NCBI GenBank assembly: GCA_900543805.1
Contig: UQTE01000005.1
Span: 1-64,000 of the forward strand
DNA length: 64,000 nt
Direction: 5' to 3'
DNA from: an uncultured Sutterella sp.
GTDB lineage: Bacteria; Pseudomonadota; Gammaproteobacteria; Burkholderiales; Burkholderiaceae_F
The notes beneath the pieces were generated by a model. That model saw only the letters and a list, made by a program, of their open reading frames with translations, had not been told where the DNA came from and did no database searches. A program made the translations under genes and the position numbers. Numbering within the stretch: position 1 is the first letter of the stretch; each line of letters starts with the position of its first letter. Of the stretch, positions 40,903-49,007 are shown piece after piece.

Positions 40903-43900
40903 GTGATCCGATCCAAGAACCGAAAGGGACCGTCCCTGCCCGAGCCCGCGACCCGGGAGGAAATGCTCTCCCTGCTCGCCGTCACGCTGTGCGGCGGTGG
41001 AGAATATTCTTCGAGCCTTCTGCAGTACCGACTCGAAAACTTGAGCATCTCCCGCGTCCGCGCTCGGGAGCTTCTTCAGGAAGCTGTCGAGAAAGGGTGG
41101 GTCTTGGAAGTCTCGAGGGACGCTTACTACAGTTGGGACGAGCGTCTGCAGCTGACCTCTCCGGGGTTGGGGTACCTGTTGGAAAACGGTTCCGCCAAGA
41201 GCGTGTTGGACTGCGCCGAACGGGCCCGTTGCTTTTACTCCGAAGTGCTCGTGAGGTGTCGGCAGGGAGATTTCAGCGGCACGAATTTCGACGACGCCAC
41301 CATCCTGTTTCTCTGCGGCATCGAGGCCTTCGAGGAGGGGGACTCTGCGAAGACGAGCCAATATTGGAACCGGATCGGCACGCAGATGCTGCAACTGTGG
41401 GGAAGACAATACGGTATCGGATTGATCGCTTTGGCCGTCAAAGAGAAAGAATACCGCCCTCTCGCGTCTCTCTTTCCCGACGAGCTCCTCGTCGGTTTGT
41501 TTGAGGAGCTTTGTCTCACGCATCCGAATCAAAGCGCCGAGGAGTTGTGGGGAGAAGAGGGACGCGCGCTTTTCCTCGCCTCCTTCAAGAACAAGGAAAT
41601 CGGCGCGGTCGTGCACGATTGGTTCGTTTTTCGGGAGGATTTCCTCGCGCACGGAAATCCCCGGGCGGCTCTGGAGAAAACCCGGGGAAGTTTTTGGGCG
41701 CACGCACTCGAAGGAATCATCGCCCTGGCCGAGGAACAGAATCCGACTGCGGCTCTCTGCGCTTTTGAAAAGGTTCTCAAAACATACCGCGGCGGCCGCA
41801 AACGGCTTTTTGAGGAACCTGAGCTCAACTGGTTCTACGGGATCACGCTCTACCTCAACCGCGAGAATCCGAAGGTCATTCGGAAGATGACGCAGTTGCT
41901 CGGCCTCAAGAAAGTGGCCGAGACGAATGACTTCGATGCGCTCAAACTCCTTTTGATGCACGGACTTTCGCAAGAGATCCCGTTGTTCCTTGTCAACGAC
42001 ATAGCCCGCCATGCGGGTTGGCAGCTCGATCAAAACGTTTGCTCCCTTTCGGCTTTCCTTACCGTCATTGCTCTCTACGCCTTCCGTCACGAACAAAACT
42101 TCGTGTCAGCCGTTCGTCTCGATTCGCTCCCCGCCCTTTGGCGAGCCTTCTGCGCGGAAGTCGCCCGTGCGCTTCGCGATGAGAGAGAGGGGCAGTATGC
42201 CGAGACGTACCGCATGCCCGCCCTATTGCCGCGCTTTGAAAAGAAGGCCGAGTGGGAAGTCCTGCTCGAGCGGCTCGAAGGGCTTGGCAGGACGGCTGAA
42301 GCGGAGCGCAAGGTTGCTCAGCCGAAGGGAGTCGTGCGCACGGCCGTCGCCTATCTCTGGGACCGCCGGAGCCGGGAACTCTCGCTTCGGCTCAGAAAAA
42401 CGAAGGACGACGGCCTCACCTGGAGCAAAGGGACGCCGCTGACGGTCTCCGCCTTCGCCAAGGGGACGGCGGAGATGGACGAACGCGATCTGCGCGTGGC
42501 GCAGGCCGTCTACCACCCGGGCGACAGAAAAAATCTTTGGGCGATCAGCCCAACCAAGGCTTTGATCGAACTCATCGGTTGCGAGCGCGTCTTCGACGCT
42601 GCGGACCCCGATCGCCGCCTCGAAGTGGTGGAAGAGCCCTTCAGTCTCTTCGTCACGCAGGAGGAAGGAGGGTACGCCGTACATTCGAACCTCTCGGATG
42701 ATTTCGACCGGAGGTATCTCTGCGACGTGCAGAATCGTCCCGACGGGGCGATCGTCGTGGTGCGGCCTTCCAAGGAGGAGCGCGAAATTCTTTCGGCAAC
42801 GCAGGGCAGCGAAATTCTCTTTCCGACCGAAGCGAAGGCGCGTCTCACGAAGTATCTCGAAGGTCTCTCGAGCCGCACGCCCGTGCTCTCGGACCTTTTG
42901 AAGCAGTCGACGAAACTTGAGAAAAAGAAGGGAGACGCCCGCGTCACCTTCCGCGTGCGTCCGCAGGGCGACCGTTTTCGCATCTCGGCGTTGGTTCGGC
43001 CGCTCGCGAAGGAAAGGCTCGTGTGCCGGCCCGGTCTGGGCGAAGAAACCGTCGCCTTCAACGTACAGGGCAAAGCCCTGCAGGTCGTTCGCGATCTGAA
43101 GGCCGAAGCGAAAAACTGGCAAACGATGGAGGAGGCTCTCGCGACGCTGGACGACGTGCGCGAGGACGACACCGATTGGAATGCGCCGCTTCGCGAAACG
43201 CTCGAGTTTCTCGACGCCGTGCGCGCACATCCGAAGGAAGCGGTCTTGGAGTGGCCCGAAGGCGAAAAGATCGTCGTGCGGCATTCGCCCCTTTCCTTCG
43301 ACAGCTTTGAACTGAGCCTCACGAGCCTCGGCTCCTGGTTCGAGATGAAGGGCGGCGCCAAGCTTGACGACCGTTCGGTCCTCACGGTCGCCGACCTTTT
43401 GAATCGCATCCGTTCGGCCGAAGGCAACTTTATTCGGCTGAGCGACAAGGAGTACGTGGCGTTGACCGACTCCTTCCGCCGCGCGCTCGAGCGCCTTGAA
43501 GGCGTGTCGCTCGAGGAAAAGAAGAACGAGGTGAAGGTCTCCGCCTTCCGGGCGGGGCTTCTCGAAGAACTCCGCGAAGAGGGCGTGTCGCTCAAAACGG
43601 ACAAGGCCTTTCAAACGATCGTGAAGCGCATCGAGGCGGCCGAATCCCTCGTTCCCAAAGTCCCCGAAGGTCTGCGCGCGGAACTTCGCGACTATCAGAC
43701 GGAAGGTTTCGAGTGGCTCCTGAGGCTCTCATCCTGGGGGGCGGGAGCGCTCCTTGCGGACGACATGGGGCTCGGCAAGACCGTGCAGACGATCGCGCTT
43801 CTCCTCGCGCGCGCGAAGGAGGGGCCCGCCCTCATCGTGACGCCCGCGGCGGTCCTCTACAACTGGGTGGAGGAGATCGCGCGCTTTGCGCCGGGATTGA

Positions 43901-45042
43901 AAGTCACGGTCTTCAACCGCGAGTCGGACCGCGCGGCGGCCGTGAAGAAGGCCGGCAAAAACGAGGTTCTTCTCGTCACTTACGGCGTACTCACGTCGGA
44001 AGCGGATCTGCTCGCTTCTCGCACGTGGGCGACGACCGTGCTCGACGAAGCGCACACGATCAAAAACCGCGGCGCGAAGATGTCGAAGGCCGCCATGCGG
44101 CTCACGAGCGACGCGCGGGTTCTCTTGACGGGGACGCCGCTCCAAAACCACCTGAGCGAAATCTGGAACCTCTTCGAATTCGCGAATCCGGGGCTTCTGG
44201 GGAGTTACGAGGACTTTTCCGAACGCTACATCGTGCCGATCGAAAAGGGGCGGGACCGCGATCGTCAGAGGAAGCTGAAGCGCCTCATTTCGCCCTTCCT
44301 CCTTCGCCGCACCAAGGCGGAGGTGCTCGAAGAGCTCCCCGAAAAGACGGAAATCACGCTTCGCGTGACCCTGTCGGACGACGAACGGGCGCTCTACGAA
44401 ACGCTTCGCAAACGCGCGGCGGACGGCCTCGAAGCGGGGGCCATCACGTCCTTTGAGGCGCTTGCCGAACTCACGAAGCTGCGCCGCGCCGTCTGTCACC
44501 CGAAGTTGGTCGACGAGAGTCTCACTTTCGCTTCCTCGAAGTCGGAGGCCTTCCTCGACCTCGTCTCCGACCTGATGTCGGGCGGGCACAGAACGCTCGT
44601 CTTCAGTCAGTTTACGAGCCACCTCGCCCTCATCCGGCAGGAGCTCGAAGCGCGCGGCATCGACTACCTCTATCTCGACGGGGCGACGCCCGCGAAGGAG
44701 AGAAAGGCCCTCGTCGAAGCCTTTCAGACGGGCACGGCCCCGCTTTTCCTCATCAGCCTCAAGGCGGGCGGAACAGGGCTCAACCTCACGGCTGCCGACT
44801 ACGTCGTGCACCTCGATCCCTGGTGGAATCCGGCGGTCGAGGATCAGGCCTCGGACCGCGCCTACCGCATCGGGCAGAAGAACCCGGTCACGATCTACCG
44901 CCTCATCGCCGAGGACACGATCGAAGAGCGCATTCTGACGCTTCACGAAACGAAGAAGTCGCTTGCCGACGCGCTTCTCGAAGGTTCGGACGTCTCGAGC
45001 CGCCTCTCGCGCGACGAAATCCTCGCGCTCCTCGCCCCCTGA
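40903..45042 (+). CDS. Giant SNF2-family DEAD/DEAH helicase with uncharacterised N-terminal half
   Basis: The ~1379-residue protein ends in a complete Swi2/Snf2 motor: LADDMGLGKTVQTIALLLAR (Walker A, ~951), VTPAAVLYNW, LDEAHTIKN (DEAH, ~1049), LLTGTPLQNHLSEIWNLF, LVFSQFTSHL, GGTGLNLTAADYVVHLDPWW and QASDRAYRIGQ. Such motors translocate on double-stranded DNA and strip or remodel bound proteins, as RapA does for RNA polymerase. The first ~930 residues are not recognised and are helical and charged. The GTG at 40903 has GGAG 6 nt upstream; an ATG at 40870 lacks a ribosome binding site and overlaps a -10 element. A single-gene transcript is likely. Confidence 0.9.
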   Translation: MIRSKNRKGPSLPEPATREEMLSLLAVTLCGGGEYSSSLLQYRLENLSISRVRARELLQEAVEKGWVLEVSRDAYYSWDERLQLTSPGLGYLLENGSAKSVLDCAERARCFYSEVLVRCRQGDFSGTNFDDATILFLCGIEAFEEGDSAKTSQYWNRIGTQMLQLWGRQYGIGLIALAVKEKEYRPLASLFPDELLVGLFEELCLTHPNQSAEELWGEEGRALFLASFKNKEIGAVVHDWFVFREDFLAHGNPRAALEKTRGSFWAHALEGIIALAEEQNPTAALCAFEKVLKTYRGGRKRLFEEPELNWFYGITLYLNRENPKVIRKMTQLLGLKKVAETNDFDALKLLLMHGLSQEIPLFLVNDIARHAGWQLDQNVCSLSAFLTVIALYAFRHEQNFVSAVRLDSLPALWRAFCAEVARALRDEREGQYAETYRMPALLPRFEKKAEWEVLLERLEGLGRTAEAERKVAQPKGVVRTAVAYLWDRRSRELSLRLRKTKDDGLTWSKGTPLTVSAFAKGTAEMDERDLRVAQAVYHPGDRKNLWAISPTKALIELIGCERVFDAADPDRRLEVVEEPFSLFVTQEEGGYAVHSNLSDDFDRRYLCDVQNRPDGAIVVVRPSKEEREILSATQGSEILFPTEAKARLTKYLEGLSSRTPVLSDLLKQSTKLEKKKGDARVTFRVRPQGDRFRISALVRPLAKERLVCRPGLGEETVAFNVQGKALQVVRDLKAEAKNWQTMEEALATLDDVREDDTDWNAPLRETLEFLDAVRAHPKEAVLEWPEGEKIVVRHSPLSFDSFELSLTSLGSWFEMKGGAKLDDRSVLTVADLLNRIRSAEGNFIRLSDKEYVALTDSFRRALERLEGVSLEEKKNEVKVSAFRAGLLEELREEGVSLKTDKAFQTIVKRIEAAESLVPKVPEGLRAELRDYQTEGFEWLLRLSSWGAGALLADDMGLGKTVQTIALLLARAKEGPALIVTPAAVLYNWVEEIARFAPGLKVTVFNRESDRAAAVKKAGKNEVLLVTYGVLTSEADLLASRTWATTVLDEAHTIKNRGAKMSKAAMRLTSDARVLLTGTPLQNHLSEIWNLFEFANPGLLGSYEDFSERYIVPIEKGRDRDRQRKLKRLISPFLLRRTKAEVLEELPEKTEITLRVTLSDDERALYETLRKRAADGLEAGAITSFEALAELTKLRRAVCHPKLVDESLTFASSKSEAFLDLVSDLMSGGHRTLVFSQFTSHLALIRQELEARGIDYLYLDGATPAKERKALVEAFQTGTAPLFLISLKAGGTGLNLTAADYVVHLDPWWNPAVEDQASDRAYRIGQKNPVTIYRLIAEDTIEERILTLHETKKSLADALLEGSDVSSRLSRDEILALLAP

Positions 45043-45068
45043 GAAAGGAAAGGCCGAAAAAAAACGAC

Positions 45069-45095
45069 GGGCTCGCGCTTCGGCGCGGGCCTTTT
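45069..45095 (+). terminator. Intrinsic terminator of the SNF2 helicase gene
   Basis: A 9-bp stem with one G-T pair (45070-45078 with 45083-45091) capped by a TTCG tetraloop is followed by TTTTC. Confidence 0.85.
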
Positions 45096-45169
45096 CACAT
45101 CTTTCATGACGAAACGGCCCGGCCGCAGAGGACCGAGCCGCTTCGCTCCGGGACACAACGGAGAAGAGG

Positions 45170-46270
45170 TTACGCCTTGAGGACGCGGGCCACTTCGTCG
45201 GCGAAGGCCTTGCGGCCGCGCGACGAAAGGATGCCGTAGAGGCGCATCGCGGTGAGGTTCGCGAGAACGTAGTTGCGAACCGCGTTGAAGGTCTTGTCGT
45301 CCTTGACGCCGTAGACTTCGCTCGCAAGGGTCTTCAGGGCTTCCACGGACCACTTGCAGGCGGACGACGAAATCACCCAGTCATGGTCGGCGAGGTGCAC
45401 GACCCAGCCTTCCATGCGGCGCGGCAGCGGAATCGTCTTGCGGTCGGGAGCAAGGTAGCCCGAAGCCACGGGATCGCGGCCGGCGATGACGGCGGCGGCT
45501 TCAATCCAGCCGACGACGAGCTTTTCGCCTTCCTTCGAGGCGGGGTGTTCGTGGGCGCAGGCCTGCGCGACGACGAGGGTCGCGGGGAGATTGCGCTTCA
45601 TCGATTCGGCGATCGAGAGGACGTGGTGTTCGCCCGTGGCGGCGAGCGTTTCTTCCTTGCGGCATTCGCCTGATTCGAGCCACTGGAAGACCCAGGGCTT
45701 GTGCAGGTCGTGCAGGATTTCGCCGCCCACGGCGTCGTCGTAGGAGAGCTCGAGCCCGTTGACGTCCACGTAGCTGCGGTAGAGGTTTTCGGCCGAGAGA
45801 ACGTTGAGCGCCGTGTGAGTCACGAGACCGCCCGGATAGGCGTGGTGGGAGGCGAAGCCCGAACCCGGGGCCGACCAGAAGGGCTGCGGCGAGGCCGAGG
45901 CGTTGCCGTTTTCGGGGAAGACCTTCGTGCGCTTCGCGTCAAGGAGTCCCTTTTCAACGAGGACGGCGCGGATCGTGGATTCGTCGCCGTTGACGATCGT
46001 GGGGGCGGGATTTTCGAGAATCTTGAGCACGGCGGCGCGCGTTTCGGCGTTCTGCAGCTTCTTCGCGCTCTCAAGGATCATCTTCCAGGCCGTCTGCACG
46101 ACGTCGCTTTCCTGCGCGACCTCGATCGGGCTCATCGAGAGCACGTCGCCGATCGAACGGGCGGTTTTGGGCGCCGCGGCGGCGTGCGCGATCGGCGCGG
46201 TGCCGAAGAGCGTGAAGGTGCCGAGCGCGGCGGCGGTCGTGAGGAAGTTGCGGCGGTTGAGGGTGTTCAT
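45170..46270 (-). CDS. Tat-exported HD-domain metal-dependent hydrolase, predicted Pho-regulated
   Basis: The 366-residue protein begins with a twin-arginine signal (NRRNFLTTAAALGTFTLFG, cleavage near AHA). The mature part carries HD-superfamily metal ligands in the expected order: HHAYPGGLVTHT (His142/143, His152), EILHDLHKPWV (His187-Asp188) and GEHHVLS (His215/216), with DHDW near 295. HD proteins are normally cytoplasmic phosphohydrolases for nucleotides or cyclic nucleotides; export via Tat implies metal loading before secretion and a periplasmic role. AGGAG precedes ATG 46270 by 9 nt. Upstream lies an array matching PhoB sites, so phosphate release from extracellular substrates is inferred. 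The actual substrate is unknown. Confidence 0.78.
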   Translation of the reverse strand: MNTLNRRNFLTTAAALGTFTLFGTAPIAHAAAAPKTARSIGDVLSMSPIEVAQESDVVQTAWKMILESAKKLQNAETRAAVLKILENPAPTIVNGDESTIRAVLVEKGLLDAKRTKVFPENGNASASPQPFWSAPGSGFASHHAYPGGLVTHTALNVLSAENLYRSYVDVNGLELSYDDAVGGEILHDLHKPWVFQWLESGECRKEETLAATGEHHVLSIAESMKRNLPATLVVAQACAHEHPASKEGEKLVVGWIEAAAVIAGRDPVASGYLAPDRKTIPLPRRMEGWVVHLADHDWVISSSACKWSVEALKTLASEVYGVKDDKTFNAVRNYVLANLTAMRLYGILSSRGRKAFADEVARVLKA

Positions 46271-46313
46271 TCAAAAGTCTCCTGTCGTGTGTCTTTGTGG
46301 ATGGACGGGAGGG

Positions 46314-46390
46314 ATTGTGCCCAAGCCTTGTGACATTCCGATCTCAGGAGGGTGACATCTCGGTGAAGCTTTCGTGACAGGAGGATGACG
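46314..46390 (-). promoter_or_regulatory. Pho-box array and -10 element for the exported HD-domain gene
   Basis: Read on the minus strand, heptamers CCGTCAT, CTGTCAC, GCTTCAC, ATGTCAC, CTGAGAT and ATGTCAC follow each other at exactly 11-bp steps; TGAC cores on the plus strand are at 46386, 46375, 46353 and 46331, with a near match at 46364. Ten bp after the last heptamer comes CACAAT (46319-46314), a plausible -10. The ATG is 44 bp further on. This is the known layout of PhoB-activated promoters. Confidence 0.75.
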
Positions 46391-46444
46391 GGGAAGGCGC
46401 CCTTTTCCGTGCGTTTGCGCGCCTGAAGAGAAAAGTCCGCGCGC

Positions 46445-46479
46445 AAAGAAAAAGACGCGCCCGCCAAAGGCGGACGCGT
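46445..46479 (-). terminator. Intrinsic terminator of the ABC exporter operon
   Basis: ACGCGTCCGCC and GGCGGGCGCGT (one G-T pair; 46479-46469 with 46465-46455) pair around TTT on the minus strand and are followed by CTTTTTCTTT, 26 nt after the permease stop. Confidence 0.88.
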
Positions 46480-46504
46480 TTGCAGAGGCCAGGAAGAAAA
46501 GCGG

Positions 46505-47731
46505 TCAGTTGAGCTTCGCCCGGCCCGCGGCGACGGCGGGAAGGAGCGCAAAGAGGGCGCCCGCGGCAAGCGTCGTGAGGATGATTTTTGCTTCCGCTCC
46601 CGCAAGGGCGGGCGACATGGCGATCCCAGTTTCGTGCGTGAGCGCGAGGCCCGCGCCGAAGGCGCCCGCCGTGCCGAGAACGAGGCCCGCGAGAGCGCCC
46701 GAAGCGGCCACCGTGACGATCAAAAGCCACACCACAAGGGCGACGTAGCGTCTCGGCGCGCCCATGGTGCGAAGCTGCAGAAAGACGGGAAGGCGCAGCC
46801 GCCCGAGCACGCCCCCGGTGATCACGGCGGCGGCAAGGGCGATGAGCACCGCCGCGGCCGTGAGGACGTCGAGCGCGACCGAGGCGTTTCCGAGGACGGC
46901 GTAGAGGTTGACGAGCACCTCGCCCGTGAAGACGCCCATGAGGTTGACCGGAAGACCCCGTGCGTCCGTGACGTGGGCGGCGTTGGCGGTCTGACGAAGC
47001 TTGTAGGCGCCCGCGATCGTGGCGGGCTTCACGACGACCGCGGAAAAGCCGGGGAGTTTCGAGAGGTCGCCCGTCATCCACGATTCAAAGGGCTCTTCGT
47101 GCGCGTGTTCTTCGCCGGGCTTGGCGTGCTCGTGCACGGCCCAGACGGCTTCGATCGGAATCAGGACGGCTCGGTCCCAGGGCGTGCCCGTGGGCGGCGC
47201 CACGCCGACCACTTCAAAGTGCGTGTCGTGTTCGTGTCCCGCGCCTTCGACGCGACCGTGCACGGGACGGACTTCGTCGCCGATTTGGAAGCCCGAGGAA
47301 GCGCCCGCCACGGCTTCGAAGCGCGAGGAGAAGACACGGCCTTCGGAGAGCGGCAGGGTGTCTCCGAAGGTGACGAGCGTGCGGGTGGTGCCGACGAGGG
47401 GCGCTTCGCCCGCGCGGTCGCCGAAGGCGACGGGCGCGGCCCAGCGCACGTCCTTTTGGTTTTGAAAGAGCTTGAGCGTTTCGGCGGGGACGATCGGAAG
47501 GGCTTCGTCTCTGAGATACACCGTCCCGAAGAGAAGCGCCGTGGGACTTGCCTTCGCGCCCACGAGCAGGTCGAAGCGCTCCGCCGCCGCGGCGCTCGCG
47601 GTGCGGAGCATGCTCCTCGTTTCCGACGCGGCGACGGCCAAGGCCACGGCAAGCGTCAGAAGAAGCGAGAGGCCGATCAGGACGCCCCGGTTGACGCGAA
47701 GTTCGTTTTTCCAAAAGAGCAGAACGTTCAT
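46505..47731 (-). CDS. MacB/FtsX-type ABC transporter permease with His-rich periplasmic loop
   Basis: The 408-residue protein has one N-terminal helix (about 16-34), a large periplasmic domain and three C-terminal helices (about 285-310, 330-355, 385-402), the MacB/LolC topology for mechanotransmission rather than substrate passage. The periplasmic part contains histidine-rich segments EGAGHEHDTHFE and VHEHAKPGEEHAHEEP, suggesting metal binding or sensing. It overlaps the ATPase gene by 4 nt. Operons of such a permease, an ATPase and a small exported protein occur in Pseudomonas aeruginosa (PA4064-PA4066), where they are zinc-starvation regulated (recalled). Confidence 0.85.
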   Translation of the reverse strand: MNVLLFWKNELRVNRGVLIGLSLLLTLAVALAVAASETRSMLRTASAAAAERFDLLVGAKASPTALLFGTVYLRDEALPIVPAETLKLFQNQKDVRWAAPVAFGDRAGEAPLVGTTRTLVTFGDTLPLSEGRVFSSRFEAVAGASSGFQIGDEVRPVHGRVEGAGHEHDTHFEVVGVAPPTGTPWDRAVLIPIEAVWAVHEHAKPGEEHAHEEPFESWMTGDLSKLPGFSAVVVKPATIAGAYKLRQTANAAHVTDARGLPVNLMGVFTGEVLVNLYAVLGNASVALDVLTAAAVLIALAAAVITGGVLGRLRLPVFLQLRTMGAPRRYVALVVWLLIVTVAASGALAGLVLGTAGAFGAGLALTHETGIAMSPALAGAEAKIILTTLAAGALFALLPAVAAGRAKLN

Positions 47732-48396
47732 GACGCCTCCTTCAGGCGGCCTTCTTCGATGGCGCTGACGCGCGGGAGTGTCGCGAGCATTTCCGGGTCG
47801 TGCGTCACGACGATGAGGGTGCTTCGGAGTTCCTCGGCGGTTTCCATGAGCGCCGCCATCACGGCGCGCGCATTGAGTTTGTCAAGACTCGCCGTCGGTT
47901 CGTCGGCGAGGATCACGGCGGGGGCCTGCAGAAGCACCCGCACGAGGGCCGTCCGCTGCATTTCGCCTCGCGAAAGGCGCGACGCTTCCGTCTGCGGACG
48001 AACGCCGAAGCGCGCGAGAAGTTCGCCTCCCCTCCGGCGGTCGGCGTCCGTGATCGAGCGAGTGAAGGTGACGGGAAGGAGCACGTTTTCGAGTGCGTTG
48101 AGGCCGTCGAAGAGCCGGAAGTCCTGAAAGAGAAAACCGACGTTGCGACCGCGCCAGGCATCGCGCTCGGCTTCCGAAAGGCGCGAAAGGTCCGTGTCGT
48201 CCCAAAGGACCGAGCCTTCGGCGCGCAGAATTCCGGAGATCGTCTTGAGAAAGGTCGTTTTGCCGGACCCCGATGCGCCCTTGAGGCCGAGACGTTCGCC
48301 CGAGGCGAGGGTGAAGCGGTCGACGGAAAGGAGCGTTCTTTCGGCGGTGCCGTCGGCCGCGCGCACGCGCACGTTTTCGAGAAGAAGGCGCATCAC
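47728..48396 (-). CDS. LolD/MacB-type ABC transporter ATPase
   Basis: The 222-residue ATPase has Walker A GASGSGKTTFLK (near residue 40), the Q-loop FLFQDFRLFDGLNALEN, signature LSRGEMQR and Walker B AVILADEPTASLD. Sequence and length fit the group powering MacB-like permeases. It lies between the exported-protein gene and the permease gene, overlapping both by 4 nt. The first possible start is GTG at 48396, overlapping the upstream stop as GTGA; an ATG follows directly at 48393. Confidence 0.92.
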   Translation of the reverse strand: MMRLLLENVRVRAADGTAERTLLSVDRFTLASGERLGLKGASGSGKTTFLKTISGILRAEGSVLWDDTDLSRLSEAERDAWRGRNVGFLFQDFRLFDGLNALENVLLPVTFTRSITDADRRRGGELLARFGVRPQTEASRLSRGEMQRTALVRVLLQAPAVILADEPTASLDKLNARAVMAALMETAEELRSTLIVVTHDPEMLATLPRVSAIEEGRLKEAS

Positions 48397-48839
48397 ACGA
48401 CCTCGAACGTTGCGTCGACGATCCGAACGAGGCTCACGAATCCCGTTTCCTCGTCCGTGAAGGAGCCCACCTGAAGCGTCCCCCGCACTTCGATCAGGCG
48501 GTTGTTCTGTACGAATTCGGTCTTTTCACTCAGGTACACCACGATGATGTTGTCGGGCCAGTCCTGATCTGAATTGCAGAAGGGGCAAAGGCTGACGGGT
48601 TCCTTCGTCAGGACGAGGAACTTGGCGTCCGCCTTCAGGGGCGGCGCCATAAAGCCCCGCACGGCGACGGGACCGCCCGCGAGGCTCTTGAGCTTGTCGG
48701 AGAACTGCAGGCCCAGGACGCTCACGCCCGAATACATTTCGTCGAAGGAAAGCGAGGGATGCGAAGCCGCGGACGCGGGGCCGGAGAGGGCGGCAAGGGC
48801 GCCGCAAAGCGCCGCGGAAAGAAAGGTTCTTCGGTTCAT
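48393..48839 (-). CDS. Small Tat-exported DUF3299-like protein of the ABC exporter operon
   Basis: The 148-residue protein begins NRRTFLSAALCGALAALSG, a twin-arginine type signal, and its mature domain looks like a small beta-barrel (GGPVAVRGFMAPPLKADAKF, then LIEVRGTLQVGSFTDEETG). A conserved CPFCNSDQDWP motif offers a CxxC pair for metal or thiol chemistry. It resembles proteins annotated as DUF3299, encoded with an ABC ATPase and MacB-like permease. Function is unknown; a periplasmic partner of the permease, perhaps binding zinc, is inferred. It is the first gene of the operon. Confidence 0.72.
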   Translation of the reverse strand: MNRRTFLSAALCGALAALSGPASAASHPSLSFDEMYSGVSVLGLQFSDKLKSLAGGPVAVRGFMAPPLKADAKFLVLTKEPVSLCPFCNSDQDWPDNIIVVYLSEKTEFVQNNRLIEVRGTLQVGSFTDEETGFVSLVRIVDATFEVV

Positions 48840-49007
48840 ACGGGTCGATGTGAAAGGGGACCCCGGCAGGAAACGGTGCTCCGGGGAGCCCGGTTCCGCC
48901 GCGTCGGGAAGAAAAAACCGGGCGCTCTCCGCCTCTCACGAAGGACGGGAGAAACGCCCGCGCAAGGGGCGCCCGGCGAAGGGCGCCCTGGATCGCCCAA
49001 GAGGGAC

